Part shown: positions 1 through 12,400 of the stretch, in pieces
Position numbering within the stretch: the first letter of the stretch is position 1
How the letters are laid out: each line of letters starts with the position of its first letter
Source: an uncultured Candidatus Altimarinota bacterium
GTDB lineage: Bacteria > Patescibacteriota > Gracilibacteria > BD1-5 > JAGOOR01
Assembly (NCBI GenBank): GCA_937924685.1
Contig: CALEVN010000029.1
Span: 1-21,383 of the forward strand
Reading direction: 5' to 3'
DNA length: 21,383 bases
Notes under the pieces: model-generated
Seen by the model: the letters and a program-made list of their open reading frames with translations, nothing else
What the model was told of the DNA's origin: nothing
The model's database searches: none
Program-made: the position numbers and the translations under genes

Positions 1-55
1 GGTACAACCGATTTCATCATTGGCACCATTGAAAGTGAAGCGTGCTTTGAAGGTC
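1..55 (-). repeat. 55-bp sequence identical to gene B (11153-11207)
   Basis: The first 55 bases equal 11153-11207 exactly and encode TFKARFTFNGANDEIGCT in both giant genes. It marks the point where A leaves the window inside its shared C-terminal region. Confidence 0.93.
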
Positions 56-3000
56 TTTACTCCTGCACCAGTCTGTGCAGCAAAGAGATTACTAAACCAT
101 GCAGCACATGCTATACGTGTGGTCTCTGGGGCATCAGGATTACATCCTATATTATATTCTTCTTCATCTTGAGTAGTACAAGTAGTATTGCCCGCGCTGA
201 CAACAGAGAATGTCTGAGGAACTGAACATGATCCACCGACACATGCACGGAGGTTACAGCTGTTATTCGTAGAATACCCTGTTCCGATTTTGACAGCACA
301 TGAAATATCCGTATTACCAGTTGGAACCGTGTAGTCCTGAGTCTGATTTGAGAGAGGGCCGACACCGATATCGTTGAGGAAGAGAGTGTAGACTGGATCA
401 TAGTCGAGATACGCAGGACTTTGTGTGCCAAATCTGAGAGCAAAAGGATTTGTAAATCCAGTTGAAGGCAGTCGACTACCACAACGGAATGAAGCATCAA
501 ATGATGAATCCCCTGTCATCTCATTTGAAAGTGTATTACCACGGTATGCATAGACACGACTACATCCTTGAGCAGAATTTTTAACTTCTATATTCTTGGT
601 ACAAGCGTTCGGTGTTGCAGACACACTTGTGTCGACATTTGTAGCAGTGCCATAGAAACATTCAACTGTATAATTCCCAAGTGGGAGAGCTGCTGTATGG
701 AGAACTTGATTACCGACTGGGAAAATATCAGAGACGAATACCGAACTTGTAGCAGAAACCACTGTTGGAGTCAGACGATATCGGAAGTGTGTCTTTGTTG
801 TATCACCATTTCCAGTACAAGTAATATATGGTTTATCGAGACCGACTTGGAGTTCAGTTGGAGCTTGAGTTGTCATACATTCTGCACAAGTATTGGTCGC
901 AGTATTCCATTTTTTTGGAGCGACACAACATGCACCTGGTTTATTATCAGTGAGATTATCGTCACTACATGTCGCTTGTTTCCCATTGATGATACTACAC
1001 TTATCTTTATCATCTATTCCTCCGTTGACACAGTCGCCACACTGACAACTCTCGTCACCTTCACACGTACCATTATTGTTACACACTGTCGTATCACATG
1101 TCTCTCATCCATTGAGACATTTTTTCTGAGCTGCACAATAAAATTTTCCTTCACCACACGTCGTTGGAACACAACGGTTTTCTATTGAATTCCAAGCAGA
1201 ACCAGCTGGACAACACGCTCAGAGTTGAGGTGTGGAAGGAGGAGTTGGAGTTAGAACTGGAAAAGTAATTGGAGCTGGAGTTGTAATAGTGATTGGAGCT
1301 GTAATAACATCTGCCTTGTAACACCAGCGTAGAAGCCAATCGAGATTATCAGTTCCCCAACCAACTTTTATAGTATATCCTGCCGGACATGAAGCCCCAT
1401 CAGTAACAGGATTTTTGTATGTATACCCTGGCATGTATGATCCTGTGCCCCACATACCTCCAAAGTCTCTCGTAGGCACTGTCGTGCCAAGAGTCTTCAT
1501 ACAATAGTAGAGATACCAGTCGAAATTTGGTGTACCAAGAACGGTATATTGAGTATATCAAGTTGGGCATGATTCACCATTAGTATATGGATTCACCTCT
1601 CGCACTCATGAAGTCCTATTGACTCATGAAGTTAAGACACCTCCAAGTCACCACATACCACCAAATTCAGCATATTGAGTTGGAGCAGGTGTTGTATCAG
1701 TTGATTTTCTGGTACAGAGATAGAGATTGTAATCTAGATTCGCTGTCCCCGAAATAAGTGTCGAAGTATAACCAGTCGGACAAGATTGTGCATTTGTAAG
1801 AGGGTTATTATAACTCGGACCACCATACATACCTCCGAAATAAGTTTTTACAGAACTGCTAACCGTACTCGGATTTGTACAACACTGAAGTCCACTTGCC
1901 GCAACACAAGCTACATCCTCATACCATGTAGTACCATTCCAGAGACGGCATGAACTACTGGTAGAATATTGTGATGTAAGTTGAGGAAAATCATATCCTG
2001 CTTCTTTACAGAATTGTGTTGTGCTCTGAGGTTGGATACTGAGATATCCACCGTGAGTTTGGATATTACCTGTATATGCCTGACATGTATATGTTTTAGG
2101 TGTTCATCCAGTACATTGTATTTCTTTTGCATTAGCAGATGTATCCCCGAGTGTAGTCCACGTAGTACCATTCCATGCACTCTTTTGAGCACCAGAAGAG
2201 GCAGTAGAGACAATTGTACCAGCTGTGAATCATTGTTCCTGACAGAACTTTGTTACACTCGCAGCATCTCCTTTCACATATCAATTATTTTTAATTGGAG
2301 AAATAAAAGTCTGAGATCCAGTAGGTGTGACAGAAGTGCTCGTAGAAGTACCAGAAGTGAGATTACAACAATCAAGAGACGTAGCTCCTCCACCGGTCGT
2401 ATCGCCATACCATGATGTGCCATTCCAGATTGCCACAGTACCAACCATATTCCATGATTTCATAAACGGTTCTGTGAATCATTTTTCTCGACAGAACTGT
2501 CCGAGACTTGAAGGACGGACGACAACTAATCCTCCACCAATAGCAGGACTATTAAAATTTTGACATGTCGCTGTTACTGTACCACAGCACTGCACTTCAA
2601 GTGCAATATTTGGAATAGAACCGAGGCTTCCTCCAGATACGAGAGTGCCTGAAGTGTATCATTTCGATGTACAAAATTGATTTGCTGCAGTATTCGTATT
2701 GGCTACATAACTATTTGTACTCACGTTAATATTATCTGAAGTTGGATAAGTAAAATTACGACAAGAAGAAGCAGGATTTGAAACGCTTGTTCCATCATTC
2801 ACACATACAGCATACGCCGTTGAGGTAGTGCCACTCGCACCAGAAGCACAGCTATATCCATCCTTCGTAGAAACAGCTCCGCCCCAAGGTGGTACTGTAC
2901 CAGTTTTGTACGGAGCCCCTATATAATAGTACATTCCTCCGACACTTTCACATCATCCGCCAGTGACCTTTTCACCAGCGAGACAGTCTGCAGTACCATT

Positions 3001-6000
3001 TGTAGCACTACGAACAGTAATTGTCTCACTGAAATGAGGAGGTCGACAAACAACTCGAGCTTCTATTTGCGTGCCAATGTCTCCCATACAGATAAATCCA
3101 TCTTCACTTGGGGTATATCCTGAAATTGTTTCTCACTTATTGATCGGTCGCCCCATACGGAAATACGCTCCACCTGAGACATAACGACATCCGCCACCAA
3201 CACGAACCTCGCCTACATTACATTGAGCAAGAGAGCTTCACGCAGTAACTGGTCACTTACGAATAGTGGTTATCTCAGCTGGAGGAGTCGTACAGCATAC
3301 CGCTGTCGCTGTCACACCAGTCGCTGCATAACCAGTAGCACATGCATAACCAGTAGCACTCGCAACCAGTGAAGTACCTGCAGCAGGAGCTTCGAGGCTA
3401 TGCCAATATGATGGATCATATGTAGGCTGATATGTCTGCCATGTTTCACCAGCATTGATAGGGAAACCTCCGAGGAAGTATGCGCCACCAGAAGTATTTG
3501 AGCATCCACCTCCTGTGAGAACTTCTGTTGATTGACAAGTCGCAATAGCCGTGTTGCCACCAGTTACAGAGCGATTGGTACACGTCATCGGAAATGGTGT
3601 CGTAGAAGCAACTCCCTCACATTTTCCAGTTGTTAGATTAAGTTTTTTACCATCGAGACAAGCAGGGAGACAGTATGGAAATTTATCAGTATAACACACT
3701 GGTGCGGTATCTTTGGTACAGATAAGTTGTTCACCAGTAGTACTGAGACCACAGTGATCTATTTGTTCATTACAATCAGCACAATCACATGATTCATTTG
3801 CATCACACACATTATTATTGTTACAGGTGACAGTAGAACAAGAAGCACCTGCTGGTTTACAAACATTCTCTGTAGAACAGAAATACTGTCCTTCAGCACA
3901 ACCAGGAGGAATAGGATTACCACATTTACTTTGGCTCGAATCCCACTGAGAACCAGCTGGACAACAAGCACCTACTTGGACAGAAGATCCTGGACAATTA
4001 TTGTTTATGGATGCAGAGATATTACCGTAATTTGTATTTGCAAGTCCTGAAGATGTTCCAGAACCAAATATAATTGCTGCTGTATCTTGAATCGCAGCAG
4101 CATATCCTGGAACAACAGTATTTCCTGGGAAATTACTGATTCTCTCAACACCATTCACCAACAGATCAACTGTATCTGTCGCTGGATCATAGAGCATGTC
4201 GTACGTATTATATTGATTTGCACCTCCTACAACACGGTATTTATAAGTAGAATCAGTTGGAGCGATATAGGTCGTTCAATTATTCGTAAGACCTATGACT
4301 GTTGGAGTCTTATCTGTGTCCAGTCCAAAAACAAAAGTAAATCGGCGTGCCCCTTTTGTCGCATTGGCTCCTCGAGCAATTTCGATATAAGATGCCAAGA
4401 GAGAAGCTGCTCAACTTGTTGGAGCTGATGCTGATATATTTTTGAGTTCAACAGAATATTTACCACCTTTTGTGAAAAAATCAGCTAATTCAGTTGTCGA
4501 AAATTTCTTATACACAACGGCATTATCTCCTCCACCAGTTCCAGCATCATTGACTTGCCAGACAAGTTTTCCTCCATCATTTTGTGCTGTACCAATACCA
4601 TTGATATTGAGCCATCCTTGGGTCCTTGGATCAGTATTTGGTACATAGAGAAGAGATGATGTAGCATAGGGCTGGCATGTAGAATTTGCAACATCAAATG
4701 TACCAAGTATCTCAGCACGAGCAAAAGAAACACCACTATTACTATCTGACAGAGATATATATATGTCTCCTCCGACAGTATAACCAAATGATGGGACATA
4801 AGGACCACCATTATTCACATGACAACTCGTGGCGTTCACGACATCCTGAGTACACATATAGCGATTAGCAACGATGGTGTCGAGATTATCGATAGTGGCT
4901 GTTTGTGTGGCGAGCGGCTCGGACTGAAGTTGTGCAAAGTTGAACTGGAGACGACTATGTGGTGTACGAGTACTTCCAACAGGAATAATTTCAGCATTTT
5001 TTATGGCTGTCACAGGATCAGCAAGGAAAGCTGCTTTCGTCATACCAAAAATCATTCGATCATTCGGATAGACAAGAAAACTTTTTCATCCGATTGTTGT
5101 AACAGGAGGAATTTTTGAAAGATAAATATAAGACGATGCATAACCAGGATATGTATACGCTACCCATTTTTCTGTTGATACTGCTGTAGAGGTTGTTGTA
5201 TTTTTTGCGTCTTTGGTACACACCATCTGAGCACCTGTCGATGTCAGTCCACATTTATCTTTATCATCTGCTCCACCATTCGTACAGTCACCACAGTTAC
5301 ATGACTCCCCTGCTTCACAGGTATTATTATTATTACAAGTAACAGTAGAACAAGTTTGACCCGCTGGTTTACAAACATCCTCTGTAGAACAGTAATATTG
5401 ACCTTCGGCACAACCAGAAGCTAGAAGCACACTACATTTATTTTGTACAGAACTCCATTGCGATCCAGCTGGACAACAAGCACCAACTGGAATAGATGCT
5501 GATGGCACTTGAGACAATGGGAAATCTTTTCCTATCAGGTAAACCTTTCTCCAACCACTACCTTGCGTAAGATATTCTGTTGCAAAAAATATCTGTTTCT
5601 GAACACCTGAAGGTTGCTGGATAACATAGGAATAAAGAAAACGTATACTTCCTGTATTGCCATACTGTGTTGATGTTTGAGACCAGAGAACAGGTGTTGT
5701 ATCAGAGATACTAAGAAGCATTTTTACACGAGCCCATGCTTCATCTTTTGTAAAAGAATTAAAAGTAATAAAATTACCAGATGCATCTTTCCAATCATCT
5801 TGAGTCATCTGCAGATTCGTAGCCGCAGTACCAAATTCACCAGCGGATATATTTGCATTTCATCATTGGAGAAGATATGGCTTGAGTTCAGTGTCTACAG
5901 TAACAAAATTAGTTTGGGCAGTTGTGGCATCAAATCCTGATGTTGTTGTCGAGTTATCCTTATCTTTGGTACACACCATCTGAGCACCTGTCGATGTCAG

Positions 6001-9000
6001 TCCACATTTATCTTTATCATCTGCTCCACCATTCGTACAGTCACCACAGTTACATGACTCCCCTGCTTCACAGGTATTATTATTATTACAAGTAACAGAA
6101 GCAGGACAGGTACTTGCTGGTTTGAGACCGACAGTAAACGCTGACCAATATTCTGCTGTTGGGACTTTGAAACTGAGAGTACTAAAAGTGCCGTGGAATT
6201 GAATAACTCCATAACCCTCTGTGCCCTTCAGTATATTTCCAGAAGGATTTACAAATTCACCCATGCCCGTCAAGCCAGTACTTCCTGTGACAATAGTAAA
6301 TGGACGATCAAATTCATACGTAGCACTGAGAGATCCGCTACCAATACTATAGAAGAGTAAAATTGGATCAGTAACAGGCTGAGAAAATGTGAGAGTATTC
6401 ATCGTCTGAGATCACCCAAAAACTCAGAGAAGATTTGCTGAGTCTGGTATATTGGGAACAAGCGTGCTCAAAAAAGGAGCAGTATTCCCGGTCCACACCC
6501 ATGACCAGTTACTTGCAATTCCGACAGAACGAACATCTCCAGCATAATTTACCTGAATCGTTTTCCCATCCACTTGGATAGCGCCCGAAGCGGTACCAAG
6601 AGAAGGTGCGCTTGGACTATTTATATTACTCGGGCTTGGATTATTGTATTGTGTCCAACTCACAGGCGCACTACTCGCAGCACACGAAGCAGTACATGAT
6701 TGACCTGCAGGTTTACAAGTATTTTCAGCATTACACCAATATTGCCCCTCAGCACAACCTGCGGGAACACAAATATCATTTGGCTTATCTTCAAGTTTAC
6801 AACATGAAACATCAGTAATCGCCTCAAGGCCATTATTAATCTCCCAAACAGTACCATTCCAGAGAGATCCTGCGCCAGTATAATTATAACGAGTGAGCAC
6901 TGTCGCTGCCTCAGCATAACCCTGTTCCTTACAAAATTGTTTTGGACTATCAGGTCGAGCATAAACAGGACGACCATTTACCTGAGGATTGGTAAAAGTC
7001 TTACAACTCACATTCGGCTTATTAGAACATTCGACTTCTTTGATTGCTTCAAGTCCGTTATTAGAACCCCATGCTTCTCACCAGATTGCACCAGTTCCAG
7101 TATAATTATACACTTGCTTGACGGTCGTTGTTCCTACGTATCCCTGCTCGGCACAAAATCTCTCAGGGCTCCCACTTCGTGCATAGACAGGACGCACGTC
7201 GATTTTTGGATCAATGAAAGTTTTGGTTGCATTTCAATTTGGATAACACGCGCAAGTCATCTCTCCGAGAGGTCCTGCCCCACCATTCGTAAACATACAG
7301 AGAGTTTTGGTCGTATTCGCTGGACATGTAAAAAGCGCATCAAGCTGAAATGGCCAAGGACTAGATTGTGTCCATGCTGTTCTCTGAAGTCATGCAGTAA
7401 CAGTGATGGAAGTAGAAGCAGTCTGTGGTGCCTGAGGAACAACGCCAGCAAGTGTACAATTTCAAACAAGATGATTATAACCCGTGAGAACAAAATCTGT
7501 GTCCTGTACTCATTTTACATTTGCACGGAGAATACAAACAGGACTTTTTGGATCAGGCACTTTTTCTTGACCTGCTGGACAAACGAGTAATACAGGAGTA
7601 TTACATCTTTTCTGCATCTGCAAAACAGCGTTATTATTAACACCATTAAAATCGAGAACCGCTTTATTATTAGCAAATACAGAAAATGTCTGATATCCAC
7701 CGTTAGCATTTGCTATGAGGCTCTGTGCTGACGATCGTTCTGGATAATGCCAAAAATCTCACGCAGGAACTCCAGGTCGCCATTGAGGAGATGATTGATA
7801 ATTCATTTTGAATCGATAATCACAGGATACATCATACGCCTCTGTGGTGTTAAGAGGTACATCATTCCAAGTGAGAGCTCTTCTCTGCATCTGTGAAATA
7901 GTGATACCAGTAGGTGTTCCTTGGGCAAGATAGGCAGTTTTATTTGCAGCACTTACGAAAGTAATTTCACCATAACCATTGTTCATAACAAGAGATTGCG
8001 TTCCTACCTGTTTTGCATAATACCAAAAATCTCACGCGGGTACTCCAGGTCGACCAGGGACTGTCATTTTAAATCTATATTCATGAGTGAGATCAAATGG
8101 ATCTATGCCAGTAAGAGGCACATCAGTCCATGGAGGCAATACTCTCTTTTGAATCTGAACAACTGTATCAAGAAAGTTACCGTTATACTGATAAGCAGCT
8201 TTAGTATCGGCATTAACATAAAAAATCTGACCAAAATAACTCTCATTTGAAACGAGGCTCCGTGCAGAAATCTCTTTTGGGTAGAGCCAAAAATTTGACT
8301 GCGTACTTATTTTGTATCTGTATTCTGCATTAATATCAAATGAGTCTGTTCCAGAGAGTGGAACATCAACCCAATCAGTAGTGCCACTATTGATTGGATC
8401 GTCGACACATGTAAAATTACTTGGTTTGATAGTTGCCCACGTTTCTCATGGTACATGAGGAAAATAACAACCACAGAGATTACTGCCTGTATCGGATATT
8501 GAACACATTGCTACATAGTCTACTGGACAGTTGAGAAGACTTGGTAAGGTATCTTCGCCAATAGCGACATTAGCAGATGTATTTGCTACAATTGAAACTC
8601 CTGGTGAAGATACAGATAATTGACCAGCAACAACTGGATTAACGGGATATGGGATGCCCGACCTCGGTTGATACGTTGTTTTTAGGGAGCAAGAACCAAC
8701 TATATTTGGAGTGCTCTCGAGCTTCAACTCTGTTCCTCCTCAAGCTTTTAATGTACTTCTTAAAAAACAAGGGACACTTGTTACATCTGGAAATGGATGC
8801 TTTCCTGCTGGGCATGTATCAGTATTGGGAACATATTTTATAAAAATATTCTGGCCAGGGCCTATATCTTCTGCCTCAGTACAAACTGTGCCATTACAAA
8901 AACTACGAGACATTCATCCAAACATGCGAAAGAATGAACTTGGCGTACAATTCGTACCGGTGCAACCACCAAGATACTCATCATAAAAAGGTAAATCTGT

Positions 9001-9327
9001 TACTGATAAACTAAATCCAGAAGAATACGATTTTCCTGTGGAAGCTAATTCGTTATTAATGGTTTGCAAATCTGTAGTAAACAGTGTAGGGTTGGTCGAA
9101 TAAAGAGGAGAATAAATACGACGTATACCCATAACGCCTGATGTATCTCTCTCTACTCAGAATATCTGTGCCTGGGTGCCACTTATAGGATTCAAATTTT
9201 GATCAACTCGAGTCACTTTCATACTGGCATCAGCAGGAAGAACTTGAGCATTTACAGTATTGAGAGCGAAAAAAACTGCCATAGCTCACAAAAATAACAA
9301 TGGCAAAAACTTATTGAAAGATTTCAT
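1..9327 (-). CDS. Giant secreted Cys-rich multidomain protein A, 3' end off window (UGA = Gly)
   Basis: One frame runs from the ATG at 9327 to the window edge (3,109 codons) without TAA or TAG; it contains about 34 UGA codons that I read as glycine. Residues 1-27 form a signal peptide (hydrophobic core, cleavage after VNA). In order follow: three tandem repeats containing RPGVPAGDFW (about residues 310-563), two FCxEQG repeats (705-843), Cys cassettes with CNNNNTC and ESCNCGDC, a TKDEAW domain (about 1167-1266), an MTKAAFLADP region (1426-1636), a concanavalin-like lectin domain with YDPATDTVDLLVNGVERI (about 1640-1773), three GGGC/GGAYF repeats (1917-2177), four more FCxEQG repeats (2190-2475), three FGGMW repeats (2495-2673), and a C-terminal region paralogous to protein B. 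By comparison with B, about 560 codons are missing to the left. No Shine-Dalgarno motif precedes the ATG. Likely a cell-surface adhesin; function is inferred. No single named family covers it. Confidence 0.88.
1310..1845 (-). repeat. Three FGGMW/FGGMY repeats in protein A
   Basis: Each unit contains FGGM[WY]G, then NP[LYV]TN or TD, then SCP[TA]GYT, [GT]TxN[LF]D, and L-x-x-C or W-C. The CPTGYT glycine is GGT in one copy and UGA in another, direct evidence for the code. Function unknown; probably a small disulfide domain. Confidence 0.72.
1905..2760 (-). repeat. FCxEQG repeats, second block of four, in protein A
   Basis: Copies start near 2760, 2575, 2320 and 2097 with FCTSKGYTSG, FCREKGFTEP, FCQEQGFTAG and FCKEAGYDFP. 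Three are followed by WNGT[ST]W. In three copies the Gly after the K/Q is UGA. They alternate with Cys pairs. Confidence 0.7.
2800..3580 (-). repeat. Three GGGC/GGAYF repeats in protein A
   Basis: Each copy has C-x(5,6)-[VK]-x-[TV]-GGGC, then GG[AM]Y[FY], a Gly-rich hairpin, and a closing A-x-[AV]-[VR]-[VC]-C strand (TATAVCC, EARVVC, AYAVC). The same C...GGGC...AYAVC pattern occurs in many bacterial secreted proteins. Confidence 0.65.
5210..5345 (-). repeat. 136-bp perfect direct repeat, copy 1 (within gene A)
   Basis: This stretch is identical base for base to 5963-6098. The offset is 753 bases (251 codons), so the frame is kept. It encodes the Cys cassette CNNNNTCEAGESCNCGDC plus NGGADDKDKCGLTSTGAQM. 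DNA identity over the whole unit implies a recent duplication or gene conversion. Confidence 0.95.
5963..6098 (-). repeat. 136-bp perfect direct repeat, copy 2 (within gene A)
   Basis: Identical partner of 5210-5345. It is followed on the protein level by a TTTSGFDATT linker and the TKDEAW domain, whereas the other copy leads into the MTKAAFLADP region. Confidence 0.95.
6800..7215 (-). repeat. FCxEQG repeats, first pair, in protein A
   Basis: Two adjacent copies contain RPVYAR, FC[AK]EQGY, YNYTGxG, W and NNGLEAI. Four further, more divergent copies lie at 1905-2760. The conserved pairing of C, EQG and a WNGTxW strand suggests a small disulfide-stabilised module. Confidence 0.72.
7640..8400 (-). 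repeat. Three tandem ~105-residue repeats (RPGVPAGDFW type) in protein A
   Basis: The units share W-x-DVPL, YR[FY]K[MI], FW-x-YP or YA, a QSL/RSL-[VI]-x-N strand, and closing Q-[MI]-Q-[KR]-R. In two of them the Gly of RPGVPAGDFW is a UGA codon. Only protein A carries them. I do not recognise a named family. Confidence 0.7.
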
Positions 9328-9346
9328 AGGATGAATAATTTGCACT

Positions 9347-9352
9347 AATATA
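9347..9352 (-). promoter_or_regulatory. Putative -10 element of gene A (TATATT)
   Basis: TATATT lies 19 bases before ATG 9327 in the 127-base gap between B and A. A -35 match is poor at 17-base spacing (TTTTAA). The gap also holds a 10-base palindrome (ATGATATCAT, 9423-9432) but no clear terminator, so A may be read partly from B's transcript. Confidence 0.3.
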
Positions 9353-9454
9353 CCAATTATTTGGCTTATTTAAAAGCAAAGCTTCATTAAATATATTGAC
9401 AAAATACTATTCAAATTCGTGGATGATATCATGAATAAAGTATCCTCTGAAAAA

Positions 9455-12400
9455 TTAAAATGAACAAACGCCTGAGCTGTAGTTTGTTGGCCTCTTCAGC
9501 AGTGCTGGGAGTGTCGAAGTAGTGAAGAGTCGATACTGAATAGAGAATGAACAAGTAAGGTCTGTACCATTTTGTACGATTCTAAAACGTTCTAGATCCA
9601 TACTCGCAGCGAGAGTGCTCGAGCTATCATTGGTCAGTGTGCTGTCGACGAAATATTTTCCTGGTGAGGCTGGCGTATCATCGAGAGCAGGGGTGAGTGA
9701 TCATCCTCGCGTATTGAAACTATAGAGTCTTCCATTGATTCTGAGAGGAGTGCCGAGAAGTGATGCATCATTGATCCAATTCTTCACTCCTGTTGCGTCA
9801 GCATTCATGACTGCGCCATCGACAATTATGATGGCATCAATATGAGTAACTGATGGATTGATATAGATGTTTCCTCCTGTATTCGTTATCGTGTTCTTTC
9901 GTGCGATGAGGATGAGCACATTAGTGCCAGTATCATAGTTTGTGATGTCTGTGTTGATCTGGATATTTCCCCCTTCGACGATAACAGCTTTTGGTCCTGA
10001 ATTGGTCGTAGGAAATGAATCAATCGACACAGAATGTCCACTAAAATAATAATATCAAGAAGTGTTGGCGGTATTCGTATCACGGAGTACGGCTGGAGAA
10101 CCCCAAGAAACTGTCGTACTCGTCGTATCAGGAGCGTACTGATTGGTGACAAGTGTTGTGATATTGTTTGCAAGTATACCACGGAAACATGCTGCATTGA
10201 TTGGATCTTCAGAAAAACTATATCCATACTGAGGGACAGCTGGCGCTATCGGATTGATGCGTGCAAGGAGCAAATCCTTGTAGGTTGTCGTGTTGGGGAC
10301 AGGATTCATGTTGCTCGCCGAAAAACACGCAACAGGAGTATTTGGATAAATACCTCTTGTGACATTTCAAGCATTATCTTGGACACAATAATTCACTACT
10401 TCGGAGCTAGAAATAGTGACAGTTTTAGATGGAATAGATGGTGCAAGTGAAGCCGTATCAGTTATCTTAGTATAGAGAGGATTTGCTATTTCACATGAGT
10501 CATCAAAGAGCGCTCCTGGATTTGCGATATTTGCGAGTGGTACTTTTTTGGTGATGATACCTGCTGGCCATATTTTTGAGTCACTATCAGAGACATCGAT
10601 GGTGAGAGTATTCGTGCCCGTAACAGTGACAGTTGGCGCTTGTGTGTCTATCCCAATAGCAATATCCTGAGCCTGTGAAACATTATAGGCAGTATCAGAA
10701 ACTGCGACATGTTCAAAAGAACCAGATGTGAGAGAGTGAACAAAAGTACGTGTGTATGATACAACATCAGCTCCGAGAGAACTAATGATGCCCGACGACC
10801 AAGAATTCGCATCAGTCGTCGAAGGATCTATAGTTTTAGCACACGAACAATAGGTAGATTCATCGTTTGGTAGATCAGTACAGATAGCCTCGGCAGTGAC
10901 ACCAGATTTTTGCCATTGATCGATATCTGTGATCAGATTGATACGGGCTGGTTCTTTATAGTATTTGAGATCGAGGTGTGGTTTTTGTGTATCAAGTCGT
11001 GTTGTATACGATGTTGTTTGGAGTGATGTTATAGGTGTTCCAGAATTATCAGCAGCGTATATTTCTACGAGCTCTCCGCTTGGAAGTATCTTTTTACAGA
11101 CAAAGTTTTCATACATATTGAGACCGCCTGGCATACCTCCTGGAGGATATTTGGTACAACCGATTTCATCATTGGCACCATTGAAAGTGAAGCGTGCTTT
11201 GAAGGTCGTAACAACTCCTGTTGCTTGCTGATTGAACAGATTTTGGAACCAAGCCGCACACGCAAGTTGTGTCGACTGAGGCGCGTCTGGATTACATCCT
11301 ATATTATATTCTTCATTTGGTTGTGAAGTACAGAGCGTATTTCCTGAACTCACCACACTAAATGTATCAGGATGAGTGGCACAATCTTCACCGACACACG
11401 CACGAGCAGTACAGCTATTATTCGTAGAATAACCAGTACCGACTTTGACAGCACATGATATATCCTGTGTACCAATAGGGAGATTATAATTCTCTGTCTT
11501 CACGGAGAGAGACCCTATACCAAGACCATTAAAGAGATTTGAGATATCAGTTTCATATGGGAGCGTCGTCTTGACTCCACCGAAATAGATGATAAATGGA
11601 TTCGTAATACCTGTAGTACTAACACGACTACTACAACGGAAATTAGCATCAAATGGCGTCGTAGAAATCAGATTATTGGAGAGTGTATTTTCGCGATATG
11701 GATAGATACGACTACATCACTGGGTATTTTCATCTCCTTTTACTGTCATTGTTTTAGTGCAAGAATCGGCGAGAGCTGGTGTTGTATCAACTGAGATGGC
11801 ATTGCCATAGAAACACTCCACCGTGTAAATTCCCTCTGTTAAAAATCCTGAATGAAGAACAGGGGTGCCATTCTGATAAATGCCGGAAATATACGGAGTA
11901 TCACCCCCTACCTTGGTCAATTTATATTTAAAATGTGTATGGAGAAGATCCCCCTCGTTTCACGCACAATTTATATATGGCTGATCGACATTGAGCTTCA
12001 GCTCACTTGGCGCTTGTGTAGCAGTACACTCTACACAAGTATTACTAGCGGAATCCCAGGTTTTTGGAGACACGCAACATGCTCCAGGCTTATCATCTCC
12101 CGGTATATCATCACTACATCTCGCTTGAACACCGGATATTATACTACACCTATCTTTATCATCAGCTCATCCGTTGACACAATCACTACACTGACAACTC
12201 TCATCACCATTACAGATACCATCATTATTACAAACTACTTTGTCACATGTTTCACCACCATTCAGACATTTCCTCTGAGCAGCACAGTAGAATTTTCCTT
12301 CACCACAAAGCGATGGAACACATCTATTTTCTTTTGAATTCCAAAAAGAATCCTGTGGACAACAAGCTCATGTCTGAGCAGATGCCGCTGTCGAAAGTGG

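Noticed and set aside
568..1188. A 206-codon plus-strand open frame
   Set aside because: It is antisense to gene A, has a composition rich in Cys, Ser, Thr and Ile typical of reverse-strand shadows, and matches no family. The same holds for plus-strand frames at 6937-7590, 16129-16734, 16996-17616 and 11852-12337.
1310..8400. CRISPR array or DNA-level satellite
   Set aside because: The repeats are protein-domain repeats with diverged DNA and irregular spacing, not short identical repeats with spacers.
9328..9454. Terminator between genes B and A
   Set aside because: Only a 10-base AT-rich palindrome is present, with no GC stem and T tract.
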